DNA from: Bacillota bacterium | GTDB taxonomy: Bacteria; Bacillota; Clostridia; Peptostreptococcales; Anaerovoracaceae | Direction: 5' to 3' | Length of the DNA: 48,383 bases | Assembly: GCA_905372035.1 (NCBI GenBank) | Contig: CAJPNN010000006.1 | Span: forward strand, 1-48,383 | In this document: positions 7,275 through 14,765 of the stretch, piece by piece | Layout of the letters: each line of letters starts with the position of its first letter | Numbering within the stretch: the first letter of the stretch is position 1 | Made by a program: the position numbers and the translations under genes | Notes under the pieces: model-generated | Database searches by the model: none | What the model was told of the DNA's origin: nothing | What the model saw: the letters and a program-made list of their open reading frames with translations, nothing else

Positions 7275-8120
7275 ATGAAAGTGGGATTTATAGGCGCAGG
7301 TAAGGCCGGTTTTTCTTTAGGCAAATACTTTAAGGAAAAAGGGCTTTCGGTTTCGGGATATTATAGTATTCCGGAAAAAGATGCGATTGAAGCGGCAAGG
7401 TTCACAAATACTGACTTTTTTTCGTCAGCAGGGGACCTTGTTTTTTTTAGTGATATAATATTCATTACGACTCCCGACTCTGAAATTAAAGGAGTTTGGC
7501 AGGAAATAAAAGAATATGATATCTCTGAAAAGACAATTTGTCATGTGAGCGGTGCCCTCGGTGCGGATGTTTTTACGGATGAAAGTAAAAGTGCAGACAA
7601 AAGATGTTCCCTGCATCCGCTGCTGGCTTTCTCAAGCAGAAAAGAAAGCTGGAAAGAGCTGGAGCATGCGACTTTTTCTATAGAGGGTACAGAAGAAGGA
7701 AAAGACAGTTTGCTTAGAATTACAAAAGAATTGGAAAATGAAGTTATAAATTTAGGGAGTGAGAAAAAAGCTGAATATCATTTGGCATCGGTTATGGCAA
7801 GTAATGCGGTCGTAGCTATGTTCGATATGGCAGTCCGGTGTTTTTTGGACTGCGGATTTTCGGAAGCATCGGCAAGAAAAGCTCTGAGATCTCTTTTTGA
7901 AGCCAATGCACATAATGTGGCGCTCAAAGGTGCAAAGGCTGCACTTACAGGCCCGTGCGAAAGAGGAGATGCGGAAACTGTTAAAAAGCACTTCAAATAT
8001 TTAGATGGAGACGACAGAAAATTATATAAACTCATATCTATGAGGCTTGTTAAAATAGCTGAAAAAAAGAATCCGGAAAAGGATTATAAAGACTTGAAAA
8101 AACTTTTGGAGGATATATAA
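7275..8120 (+). CDS. panG: DUF2520 Rossmann protein, probable ketopantoate reductase PanG
   Basis: A 281-residue NAD(P)-dependent protein. The start at 7275 gives MKVGFIGAGKAGFSLGKYF, the dinucleotide-binding GxGxxG motif at the N-terminus, with GGAGTGAG before it; a TTG at 7242 is a weaker alternative. The C-terminal half, with HPLLAFS and HLASVMASNAVVAMFD, is the DUF2520 helical domain. The gene stops at 8120 and panB starts at 8121. A DUF2520 protein named PanG was described as an alternative ketopantoate reductase in Francisella and Enterococcus; that precedent and the neighbours suggest it reduces ketopantoate to pantoate between the PanB and PanC steps. No panE or ilvC lies in the window. 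Confidence 0.75.
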   Translation: MKVGFIGAGKAGFSLGKYFKEKGLSVSGYYSIPEKDAIEAARFTNTDFFSSAGDLVFFSDIIFITTPDSEIKGVWQEIKEYDISEKTICHVSGALGADVFTDESKSADKRCSLHPLLAFSSRKESWKELEHATFSIEGTEEGKDSLLRITKELENEVINLGSEKKAEYHLASVMASNAVVAMFDMAVRCFLDCGFSEASARKALRSLFEANAHNVALKGAKAALTGPCERGDAETVKKHFKYLDGDDRKLYKLISMRLVKIAEKKNPEKDYKDLKKLLEDI

Positions 8121-8948
8121 ATGAAAAAAACTGTGAATACTTTTAAAGAGGCAAAGAAAAACAAAGAAAAAATTACGATGCTTACTTGTTATGATTATTC
8201 CACGGCACAGTTGATGGATAAGGCGGGAGTAGATGCAATACTTGTGGGGGATTCTCTGGGCATGGTTGTATTGGGATATCCGGATACACTGCCAGTTACT
8301 GTTGAGGATATGATCCATCACGGTAAAGCTGTCGTAAGGGGTGTAAAAGAAACTTTTGTATTAATAGATATGCCTTTTATGTCATATCAGGCTTCAGTAT
8401 ATGATGCCGTTATTAACGCCGGAAGAATAATAAAAGAAACAGGAGCGGATGCGGTAAAGCTTGAGGGCGGGATAGAAGTCTGTCCTCAGATAGAAGCGAT
8501 CACGAAAGCATCAATACCGGTGGTTGCACATATCGGGCTCACGCCGCAGTCCATAAATTCACTCGGAGGATTTAAGATACAGGGTAAAAGTTTTGAAGCT
8601 GCTCAAAAGCTTATAGAAGATGCAAAACTTTTAGAAACTGCGGGAGCATTTGCATTGACGTTAGAATGTGTTCCTGCAGATTTGGCAAAGATCATCACGG
8701 AAAAAATAACTGTTCCGACAATAGGAATAGGTGCGGGAGCCGACTGTGACGGACAGGTGCTTGTGTATCAGGATATGCTTGGGATGTACGGTAATTTACA
8801 ACCCAAGTTCGTAAAGCAGTTTTCGGATTGCGGGAGCATGATGATGAAAGGATTTGATGAATATATAAAGGAAGTCAAGGCGGGAGCATTTCCGGCTAAA
8901 GAACATACATTTACGATAGATGAAGAAATTCTTGAAAAGCTATATTAG
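8121..8948 (+). CDS. panB: 3-methyl-2-oxobutanoate hydroxymethyltransferase
   Basis: Transfers a hydroxymethyl group from methylene-tetrahydrofolate to alpha-ketoisovalerate, making ketopantoate, the first step of pantothenate synthesis. At 275 residues it is full length for PanB. Recognisable parts are MLTCYDYSTAQLMDKAG, VDAILVGDSLGMVVLGY (metal-binding Asp), DAVKLEGG, VAHIGLTPQ and IGIGAGADCDGQVLVYQDML. GGAGG within the end of the preceding gene provides its RBS, so it should be translated together with panG. Confidence 0.96.
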   Translation: MKKTVNTFKEAKKNKEKITMLTCYDYSTAQLMDKAGVDAILVGDSLGMVVLGYPDTLPVTVEDMIHHGKAVVRGVKETFVLIDMPFMSYQASVYDAVINAGRIIKETGADAVKLEGGIEVCPQIEAITKASIPVVAHIGLTPQSINSLGGFKIQGKSFEAAQKLIEDAKLLETAGAFALTLECVPADLAKIITEKITVPTIGIGAGADCDGQVLVYQDMLGMYGNLQPKFVKQFSDCGSMMMKGFDEYIKEVKAGAFPAKEHTFTIDEEILEKLY

Positions 8949-9134
8949 AAAAAGTAAAGAAACATAGGTTATGTACACAGGATGTAAAAAGAAATATAAA
9001 AGTATTGTGATTACAAACGAGTATCGTATTTTTAAACTTTGTGACAATAAAAAAAGTGCGAAACTGTTATGAAATCTTTTATTTTGTGAGAACAGTCGAG
9101 AAATGATGAGCGTATGGAGAAAGGAACCTATAGA

Positions 9135-10013
9135 ATGAAAGTCATAAACAATGTTTTAAAAATGCGGAGAATATCTTCAGAATTAAAACAAATGGGTAAA
9201 AGTGTGGGACTTGTACCGACTATGGGGTATTTGCATGAAGGACATATAAGCCTTATAAAAAGATCCGTTTCGGAAAATGATGTAACAATTGTAAGTATAT
9301 TTGTAAATCCCATTCAATTCGGATCGGGTGAAGATTTGAACTCATATCCGAGAGACTTTGAAAAAGATCGGGAAATATGTGAAGATTTTAATGTTGACTA
9401 TATATTTTCACCGAGTGCGGAAGACATGTATCCTAATGAGTTTTACTCTTTTGTGGACATTGAAATATTAACGGAAACTTTATGCGGGAAAAAACGACCG
9501 GGACATTTTAGAGGAGTTCTTACCGTTGTAAGCAAACTATTTAATATTTCGAGAGCGGACAGGGCGTATTTCGGAGAAAAAGATATCCAACAATTATTAA
9601 TAGTAAAAAAAATGGTTGACGATTTGAATATGAATGTAGAAATCGTGGCTTGTGAAACCGTTAGAGAAGAAGACGGACTTGCAAAAAGTTCAAGAAATAT
9701 CCATCTTTCCGAGGAAGAAAGAAAAGCGGCTGCGGTTATAAAAAGATCGCTGGACATCGCCGAAAATATGATTATTAAAAAAGGAACAACAAAAAGCAAG
9801 GCAGTTATTCAAGCGATCAGATCGGAGTTGCTTTCAGAGCCTTTGGTGAGTATAGATTATGTTGAGATAGTAAGTGCAAATAACCTTAAACCGGTTGAAG
9901 ACATAAAAGATATTATAAGCAAAGAAAATATAGTGTTGGCAATTGCTGTTATCATAGGAGAAACCAGACTTATTGACAATGTTGTTGTAAATAAACAGAC
10001 AATGCGAAAATGA
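9135..10013 (+). CDS. panC: Pantothenate synthetase
   Basis: Joins pantoate and beta-alanine using ATP, the last step of pantothenate synthesis. The start at 9135 follows GAAAGGA; an in-frame ATG at 9114 precedes that site and is less likely. The 292-residue product has VPTMGYLHEGHISLIKRS (the HxGH nucleotidylyl-transferase motif), FVNPIQF, YPRDFEKD, YFGEKDIQQL and VREEDGLAKSSRNIHL, covering all PanC signatures. It lies 186 bp after panB, so it may have a separate promoter; none is convincing in the gap. panD, which makes beta-alanine from aspartate, is not in the window. Confidence 0.96.
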   Translation: MKVINNVLKMRRISSELKQMGKSVGLVPTMGYLHEGHISLIKRSVSENDVTIVSIFVNPIQFGSGEDLNSYPRDFEKDREICEDFNVDYIFSPSAEDMYPNEFYSFVDIEILTETLCGKKRPGHFRGVLTVVSKLFNISRADRAYFGEKDIQQLLIVKKMVDDLNMNVEIVACETVREEDGLAKSSRNIHLSEEERKAAAVIKRSLDIAENMIIKKGTTKSKAVIQAIRSELLSEPLVSIDYVEIVSANNLKPVEDIKDIISKENIVLAIAVIIGETRLIDNVVVNKQTMRK

Positions 10014-10053
10014 AATCTGAGGGAATTTGAAAATAAAACCTGAAGAAATTTAA

Positions 10054-10106
10054 AAAGGGCGTTTTCCCAAGGGAGATTGAAAACTCGGCTTCGGGAAAGG
10101 CCCTTT
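10054..10106. terminator. Bidirectional terminator between panC and gdhA
   Basis: AAAGGGC followed by TTTTCCC on the left pairs with GGGAAA and GCCCTTT on the right, with A- and T-rich flanks on both sides. It can serve panC on the plus strand and gdhA on the minus strand. Confidence 0.7.
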
Positions 10107-10142
10107 ATTAACATATTGAAATCTTAGATGAAATAAGACAGT

Positions 10143-11486
10143 TTATACTAATCCTTGTGCAGTCATAGCCTCTGCCACTTTTAAGAAACCGGCAATGTTT
10201 GCACCGTATACGAGATTATATCCGTATCCGTATTTTTCTGATGCTTCGGCAGAATTGTCATGTATATTTTTCATGATAGATTCAAGTTGTGTATATACTT
10301 CTTCAGGTGTCATAGGCATTTTTCTTGAGTTCTGGCTCATTTCAATAGCTGAACATGCGACACCGCCTGCGTTTGCAGCCTTTGCGGGACCTACGATCAT
10401 ACCGTTATCCATCAGATATTTCAATGCTTCATTTGTCGTAGGCATGTTTGCACCTTCACAGACAAACTTAGCGCCGTTTGCGACGATGTTCTTAGCATCT
10501 TCAAGCTGTATTTCATTTTGTGTAGCACAAGGGATATACAAATCAGCTTTTACATTCCAAGGTTTTTCATCTTTAAAGAATTTAGCATTAGGGAATTTTT
10601 CAACATAAGGAGCTACTACATTTTTTCCGCTTGCTCTAAGTTCAAGCATGAAATCAACTTTTTCACCTGATATTCCGTCTTCATCAAGAATGTATCCGTC
10701 AGGACCTGAAATTGTGATAAGCTTTGCACCAAGTTGGTTAAGTTTGGATGCAGTGCCCCATGCAACATTTCCGAAACCGGAAATAGCAACGGTTTTTCCT
10801 GCCATTTTTTCTCCATTGGCTTCGAGCATATTTTTTGCAAAGAATACAATTCCATAACCTGTAGCTTCGGTTCTTCCTGCCAATCCGCCGTATGACAGGC
10901 CTTTTCCGGTTAAAACTCCTTCAAATCTGTTTACAAGTCTCTTGTATTGTCCGTACATATAACCGATTTCTTTCGCGCCGACACCTAAATCTCCGGCAGG
11001 CACGTCAGTTTCAGGACCTATGTGTCTATAAAGTTCAGTCATAAACGCCTGACAAAATCTCATTATTTCACCGTCGGATTTTCCGTTAGGATCAAAGTCG
11101 GAACCGCCTTTACCGCCACCTATAGGCAATCCTGTAAGTGAATTCTTAAATATCTGTTCGAAACCTAAGAATTTAATTATTCCGGGATACACACTCGGAG
11201 CAAATCTGAGACCGCCTTTATAAGGGCCTATTGCGCTGTTAAATTGACATCTGAAACCTCTGTTTACCTGAACCTTTCCACAGTCGTCAACCCATGTTAC
11301 TCTGAATGAAATCATCCTTTCAGGTTCGATAAGCCTTTCGATTAAACCTGTCTCAATATATTCGGGATTTCTTTCCAAAACAGGTTCCAATGATACGAGA
11401 ACTTCTTCGATAGTCTGGTGAAATTCAGGCTCGCCAGGATTTCTTTTTTTAGCAATATCAATATATTGCTGAACAATACTTGCCAT
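10143..11486 (-). CDS. gdhA: Glutamate dehydrogenase, NADP-type subgroup
   Basis: Interconverts glutamate with 2-oxoglutarate and ammonia in the cytoplasm. The start at 11486 follows AAAGGAG; the product MASIVQQYIDIAKKRNPGEP is 447 residues, the same length as the well-known bacterial hexameric enzymes. Catalytic and substrate motifs are PYKGGLRFAPSV, GLPIGGGKGGSDFDPNG (Lys and Asp of the active site) and the Rossmann motif VAISGFGNVAWGTASKL. Coenzyme preference cannot be settled by reading. It is monocistronic between two terminators. Confidence 0.96.
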   Translation of the reverse strand: MASIVQQYIDIAKKRNPGEPEFHQTIEEVLVSLEPVLERNPEYIETGLIERLIEPERMISFRVTWVDDCGKVQVNRGFRCQFNSAIGPYKGGLRFAPSVYPGIIKFLGFEQIFKNSLTGLPIGGGKGGSDFDPNGKSDGEIMRFCQAFMTELYRHIGPETDVPAGDLGVGAKEIGYMYGQYKRLVNRFEGVLTGKGLSYGGLAGRTEATGYGIVFFAKNMLEANGEKMAGKTVAISGFGNVAWGTASKLNQLGAKLITISGPDGYILDEDGISGEKVDFMLELRASGKNVVAPYVEKFPNAKFFKDEKPWNVKADLYIPCATQNEIQLEDAKNIVANGAKFVCEGANMPTTNEALKYLMDNGMIVGPAKAANAGGVACSAIEMSQNSRKMPMTPEEVYTQLESIMKNIHDNSAEASEKYGYGYNLVYGANIAGFLKVAEAMTAQGLV

Positions 11487-11536
11487 TTCTTTTTCTCCTT
11501 TTATGATGTAATTATTATAAGTTATGGTGTATCTAA

Positions 11537-11565
11537 ACATTAGCATATAAGTACCCTATAGTCAA
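11537..11565 (-). promoter_or_regulatory. gdhA promoter
   Basis: On the minus strand TTGACT (11565-11560), a 17-bp spacer and TAATGT (11542-11537) lie about 50 bases before the gdhA start, a good sigma-A promoter. Confidence 0.7.
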
Positions 11566-11654
11566 GGTTGCAGAGGGGTGTAAAGGGCATGTATACATTA
11601 TTTTTCATTAAAAGAGACAATATTAAAAAGATTCTGATTTTATAAATTGGTAAT

Positions 11655-11688
11655 ACAAAAGCCCCTATATTTGATAAACAGGGGCTCT
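11655..11688 (-). terminator. Terminator after the XRE regulator
   Basis: On the minus strand AGCCCCT (11686-11680) pairs with AGGGGCT (11666-11660) and is followed by TTTTGT. It separates the XRE gene from gdhA. Confidence 0.75.
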
Positions 11689-11726
11689 TGGAATATATAT
11701 GTGTGGTTTGTAAACTTTATCCAAGA

Positions 11727-12149
11727 TTACTCATCATAAACTTTTACGGCAGCTTCAAGAATTTTGTATGCTTTAGACCTTTCCGTAGAAGGTAAGCTTA
11801 AATATTTATTTAATATTTTGATTTCATTTGACTTTACATTGGCTACTATATTTATAAGGTCACATTTTTGACCTTTATCGTATTTGTTATATTCATTAAG
11901 GAAATTTGTTTCAGATACATTGAGGTTTTCTTTTTGTGAATCTGCAATATAGTCGACATATTCTCTGCCTACCAGATAATCCAAGGAAACATTGAAGAAG
12001 TCGGCAAACGAAATAAGGGTATCAATATCGGGCATGATAAGTCCGGTTTCATACTTACTTATATTTCTGTGAGATATACCGAGCAATTCTCCCAGCGCCA
12101 TCTGTGTAAGATTTTGTTTTTTCCTAAGTTCTCGTAATTTAAGATTCAA
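11727..12149 (-). CDS. XRE-family helix-turn-helix regulator
   Basis: A 140-residue DNA-binding protein with a TTG start; AGGAG lies seven bases upstream. Residues 1-60 form a Cro/C1-type helix-turn-helix: LRELRKKQNLTQMALGELLG then ISHRNISKYETG. The C-terminal part has no recognisable sensor or membrane segment and is probably for oligomerisation. It stands alone between a terminator and a long upstream gap that carries a palindrome (12274-12294), a natural candidate for its own operator. The regulated genes are unknown. Confidence 0.85.
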   Translation of the reverse strand: MNLKLRELRKKQNLTQMALGELLGISHRNISKYETGLIMPDIDTLISFADFFNVSLDYLVGREYVDYIADSQKENLNVSETNFLNEYNKYDKGQKCDLINIVANVKSNEIKILNKYLSLPSTERSKAYKILEAAVKVYDE

Positions 12150-12608
12150 TAGCTTTCTCCTAATAATATAATCAATATATTTAAATTCTATACGAAAATC
12201 AGGAAATAAAAATGTTAAATTTGGAGAAATGGTATTGCAATTCCCTTACAAAGAGAATAAAATATAGTTGTAATTAATACAAAATTTGTACTAATTACCT
12301 GTAGGTCCTACTACTGTTTTTGTGGAAGCTTTTGTTATATACACCCAATAACGAAAGTTTCCATTTTTTTACACCCTGATGTTAAATTTAAAGTATAATA
12401 TTGATGATTTATAATCCGTGCGGTCGGTTTAAAATGGCTATATTTCTCGAAATACTGTGTTTAAACTTATTTTATGGAAGCCGGTTTTGCATTTTATAAT
12501 AATATTTCAATATATAGTTTGTCAATATAATATAGGTTGAGGTTGATTGACTATGTAACATATGTGTTGATAACTAAGAACAAAGTGTAGAAAAACTTGA
12601 AAAATCTC
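12150..12608. other. Long gene-free region upstream of rpmB
   Basis: Apart from the palindrome at 12274-12294, I see no ORF with a ribosome binding site, no stable hairpin and no RNA gene here. The sequence is strongly AT-rich with scattered TATAAT-like words. Confidence 0.5.
12274..12294. promoter_or_regulatory. Palindrome upstream of the XRE gene, candidate operator
   Basis: Two 10-base arms, TTAATACAAA (12274-12283) and TTTGTACTAA (12285-12294), surround one central A and match at nine of ten positions. The site lies about 125 bases upstream of the XRE start. Its symmetry fits a dimeric regulator; which protein binds is inference. Confidence 0.45.
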
Positions 12609-12637
12609 TTGAGAATAGGTTTTTTTTATGATAGAAT
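12609..12637 (+). promoter_or_regulatory. rpmB promoter
   Basis: TTGAGA (12609-12614), a 17-bp spacer containing eight T, and TAGAAT (12632-12637) lie 76 bases before the L28 start. Confidence 0.65.
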
Positions 12638-12712
12638 ATTTCCTGTTAGCGAGTAGAGAGTTAATTATGGATATTCTAAGATATCTGTTTTACGATAAAG
12701 GAGGTGCTGAAA

Positions 12713-12904
12713 ATGTCAAGAAAATGTGAGATTTGTGGCAAGGGTCAGGTTTCCGGAAATGCTGTTTCTCATTCAAACAGACATTCAAGAAGAAAATGGA
12801 ATCCTAATATACAGACTGTTAAGATCAACGATAACGGTACGGTTAGACGTGCGAAGGTTTGTACCAGATGTATAAGATCCAATAAAATAACCCGTGCCGT
12901 TTAA
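12713..12904 (+). CDS. rpmB: 50S ribosomal protein L28
   Basis: A 63-residue basic ribosomal protein beginning MSRKCEICGKG, with a second pair in VCTRCIR, so it is the zinc-binding Cys4 form of L28. AAAGGAGG upstream and the family start fix ATG 12713 over the upstream GTG. It has its own promoter and is monocistronic. Confidence 0.96.
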   Translation: MSRKCEICGKGQVSGNAVSHSNRHSRRKWNPNIQTVKINDNGTVRRAKVCTRCIRSNKITRAV

Positions 12905-13057
12905 AAAGTTTGCGGTTTTAATGATTTAATATTGATGACAGAGGGGATACTTTAGGGTATTTCCTTTTTTATAAATAAAATAGCAGGACGGACTACGGAG
13001 CGGGTTTTTCTAAGAAAAACATATCGCAAAAAGAACTTTGTAAAAACATTATGTGTA

Positions 13058-13084
13058 GTATGCAGACTTTCAAGTGCTGCATAC
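13058..13084. other. Strong hairpin of unknown role upstream of the ArsC/Spx-like gene
   Basis: GTATGCAG (13058-13065) pairs with CTGCATAC (13077-13084), and the loop has inner complementarity ACTT/AAGT. No T-run follows, so it is not an intrinsic terminator. It could be a leader structure or a binding site. Confidence 0.45.
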
Positions 13085-13155
13085 AGGTGTGGAGATGGAG
13101 TTTATGTAGTGCCGATTAACACACTTAAGGATTAATTGTAACGAGGATGGATATT

Positions 13156-13503
13156 ATGTTATTTATTTGTTATTCAAAATGCAGCACATGCAAAAATGCA
13201 CAGGCGTGGCTGGAAGAAAGAGGAAAGAAATTTGAGACAAGAGATATCAAAGATAAGAACCCGAGCAAGGCGGAATTAAAAGAATGGTATGAGAAAAGCG
13301 GTTTGGATATCAAGAGGTTTTTTAATACGAGCGGGCTTCTTTATAAAGAAATGCGACTGAAAGATAAATTGAAAGATATGAGTTTGGACGAAAAGCTCAA
13401 GTTATTGTCAACTGACGGAATGTTGGTAAAAAGACCTATTGTGATAGACGGCGATAAAGTTTTGGTCGGTTTTAAGGCCCAGGAATGGGAAGAGGCTCTG
13501 TAA
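13156..13503 (+). CDS. ArsC/Spx-family thioredoxin-fold protein
   Basis: A 115-residue protein starting MLFICYSKCSTCKNAQAWLE. The CxxC (CSTC) near the N-terminus and MLVKRPIVIDGDKVLVGF near the end are the hallmarks of the arsenate reductase/Spx/YffB group. The start at 13156 is preferred because GAGG lies about nine bases upstream, while ATG 13147 directly abuts it. Members are either redox enzymes or, as Spx, RNA polymerase-binding regulators; the two cannot be told apart with certainty here. No ars operon genes adjoin it, which argues against a dedicated arsenate role. Confidence 0.85.
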   Translation: MLFICYSKCSTCKNAQAWLEERGKKFETRDIKDKNPSKAELKEWYEKSGLDIKRFFNTSGLLYKEMRLKDKLKDMSLDEKLKLLSTDGMLVKRPIVIDGDKVLVGFKAQEWEEAL

Positions 13504-13591
13504 ATATGTGATCCCAAAATAAAAAATAGAAAGACATCCGGTAGAATAGTGCTAAACAAAAATAACAAACAAAAACCGAAAAGGGCTTTCT

Positions 13592-13696
13592 ATGAGTATA
13601 AGTATAACAGAAGAAATGAGATCTCGCCGGAAAGTTGTTGAATATGCAATAAAACATGCAGATAATGGTTTGCCCGCAGTAACAAAAAAATATTGA
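13592..13696 (+). pseudogene. Insertion sequence remnant: transposase N-terminal fragment
   Basis: An ATG at 13592 opens 34 codons ending in TGA: MSISITEEMRSRRKVVEYAI, then KHADNGLPAVTKKY. This is the opening of helix-turn-helix transposases of the IS3/IS481 type, where an EMRxRxxVVxYAIKH segment leads into A-x-KY. The rest of the transposase is absent, so the element has been truncated by deletion. The sequence from about 13505 to the ATG probably includes the left end of the same element. No matching right end was found. Confidence 0.6.
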
Positions 13697-13721
13697 TTTA
13701 ATTCTTAAAATAGTGTAAAAT
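13693..13721 (+). promoter_or_regulatory. rpsU promoter overlapping the IS remnant
   Basis: TTGATT (13693-13698), a 17-bp spacer and TAAAAT (13716-13721) lie 73 bases before rpsU. The -35 box overlaps the TGA that ends the transposase fragment. Confidence 0.6.
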
Positions 13722-13794
13722 TAAGTCGTTATAGTTATATTTGTTCTCAAATGCAATCGGGTTATTTCAATTAAAGGCAGGAGGTGAGCAGTGA

Positions 13795-13974
13795 ATGGCA
13801 CAGGTTATAGTAAGAGAAAATGAGAGCTTGGAGAGTGCATTGAAGAGATTCAAACGTTCTTGTGCAAGAGATGGCGTAATGTCAGAGCTTAGAAAAAGAG
13901 AGCATTATGAAAAGCCGAGCGTTAAAAGAAAGAAAAAGTCGGAAGCCGCAAGGAAAAAGGCAAAGAAATATTAA
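13795..13974 (+). CDS. rpsU: 30S ribosomal protein S21
   Basis: A 59-residue, very basic small-subunit protein that begins MAQVIVRENESLESALKRF and ends in a Lys/Arg-rich tail, full length for S21. AGGAGG lies upstream. It is followed 27 bases later by yqeY, the usual order in Firmicutes, so the two should form one transcript. Confidence 0.96.
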   Translation: MAQVIVRENESLESALKRFKRSCARDGVMSELRKREHYEKPSVKRKKKSEAARKKAKKY

Positions 13975-14001
13975 TCCGGCATGGATAAAGAGGTGTGTAT
14001 A

Positions 14002-14451
14002 TTGAGCCTTAAAGAGAGATTGAACGCTGACTTCAAAGAAGCTATGAAAGCCAAAGATGAAGTCAGAAAAAATACAGTCAATTTTGTTAGGGCTGCTATA
14101 AAGCAGTATGAGGTTGACAACAGAGAAGAAGTTGATGATTCGAAGATCATTGAAATACTGACTAAACAAGTCAAAATGAGAAAAGATGCCCTTGCTGATT
14201 TTGAGAAAGCAGGAAGAACAGATTTAAAAGAGAGCTATAACAAAGAAATAGAAGTACTCATGGGATATCTTCCCGAACAACTCGGAGATGAAGAGCTTAA
14301 GACTATTATAAAAGACGCTGCAAAACAGCTTGGAACCGAGTCGGGAAATCAAAATATGGGTAAGCTGATGTCAGCGGTTATGCCGAAGGTAAAAGGTGTT
14401 GCAGACGGCGGAAATGTGAGAAAGCTGATAGAAGCATTTTTAGCAGAATGA
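14002..14451 (+). CDS. yqeY: YqeY / GatB-related protein
   Basis: A 149-residue protein starting at TTG 14002 with GAGGTG upstream; this start gives the family opening MSLKERLNADFKEAMKAKDE. Residues 60-149 form the helical tail domain shared with GatB of the tRNA amidotransferase (RTDLKESYNKEIEVLMGYLP near the middle). Members are widespread and sit next to rpsU; a role linked to tRNA or translation is presumed from domain homology but not established. Confidence 0.92.
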   Translation: MSLKERLNADFKEAMKAKDEVRKNTVNFVRAAIKQYEVDNREEVDDSKIIEILTKQVKMRKDALADFEKAGRTDLKESYNKEIEVLMGYLPEQLGDEELKTIIKDAAKQLGTESGNQNMGKLMSAVMPKVKGVADGGNVRKLIEAFLAE

Positions 14452-14473
14452 GATTAATTTATATTTCATAGAG

Positions 14474-14504
14474 AAACTGCCACGAAACATGTGGCAGTTT
14501 TTTT
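14474..14504 (+). terminator. Terminator after yqeY
   Basis: AAACTGCCAC (14474-14483) pairs with GTGGCAGTTT (14491-14500), a perfect 10-bp stem running into a T tract. Confidence 0.9.
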
Positions 14505-14682
14505 AAGTATGATTTATCACGTGAAGCTTTGTAGACAGCGTAGCCGCGGCAACAACTAACTACGAGGAGTCAGCTTAAATTTGCAATAAAGGGCAAATGA
14601 AATATAGATGACTTGAAGTATATGAATATATTTCGATTGATATAAATATTCACCAAATATAAATTTAATAAGCCAAAGCCAA

Positions 14683-14720
14683 AATAATGGCGAGAATAAT
14701 CTCGCCATTATTGATTTTTC
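14683..14720 (+). terminator. Perfect 13-bp hairpin just upstream of the fic promoter
   Basis: AATAATGGCGAGA (14683-14695) pairs with TCTCGCCATTATT (14700-14712) across a 4-base loop, followed by TGATTTTTC. The end of the right arm overlaps the -35 box of the fic promoter, so it would insulate that promoter from read-through. The preceding stretch 14505-14682 holds no gene. Confidence 0.65.
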
Positions 14721-14747
14721 ATAGCCAAATATGATATAATGGCTATG
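14711..14747 (+). promoter_or_regulatory. fic promoter with embedded inverted repeat
   Basis: TTGATT (14711-14716), an 18-bp spacer and a perfect TATAAT (14735-14740). CATAGCCA (14720-14727) and TGGCTATG (14740-14747) form an 8-bp inverted repeat over the spacer and the end of the -10 box, a likely repressor site. Confidence 0.65.
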
Positions 14748-14765
14748 AAAGGGGGGGGTGTTTTT

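Noticed and set aside
13147..13503. Arsenic resistance locus from the ArsC-like gene and the ArsB-like permease
   Set aside because: They lie 16 kb apart, no arsR or other ars gene adjoins either, and both families have many non-arsenic members.
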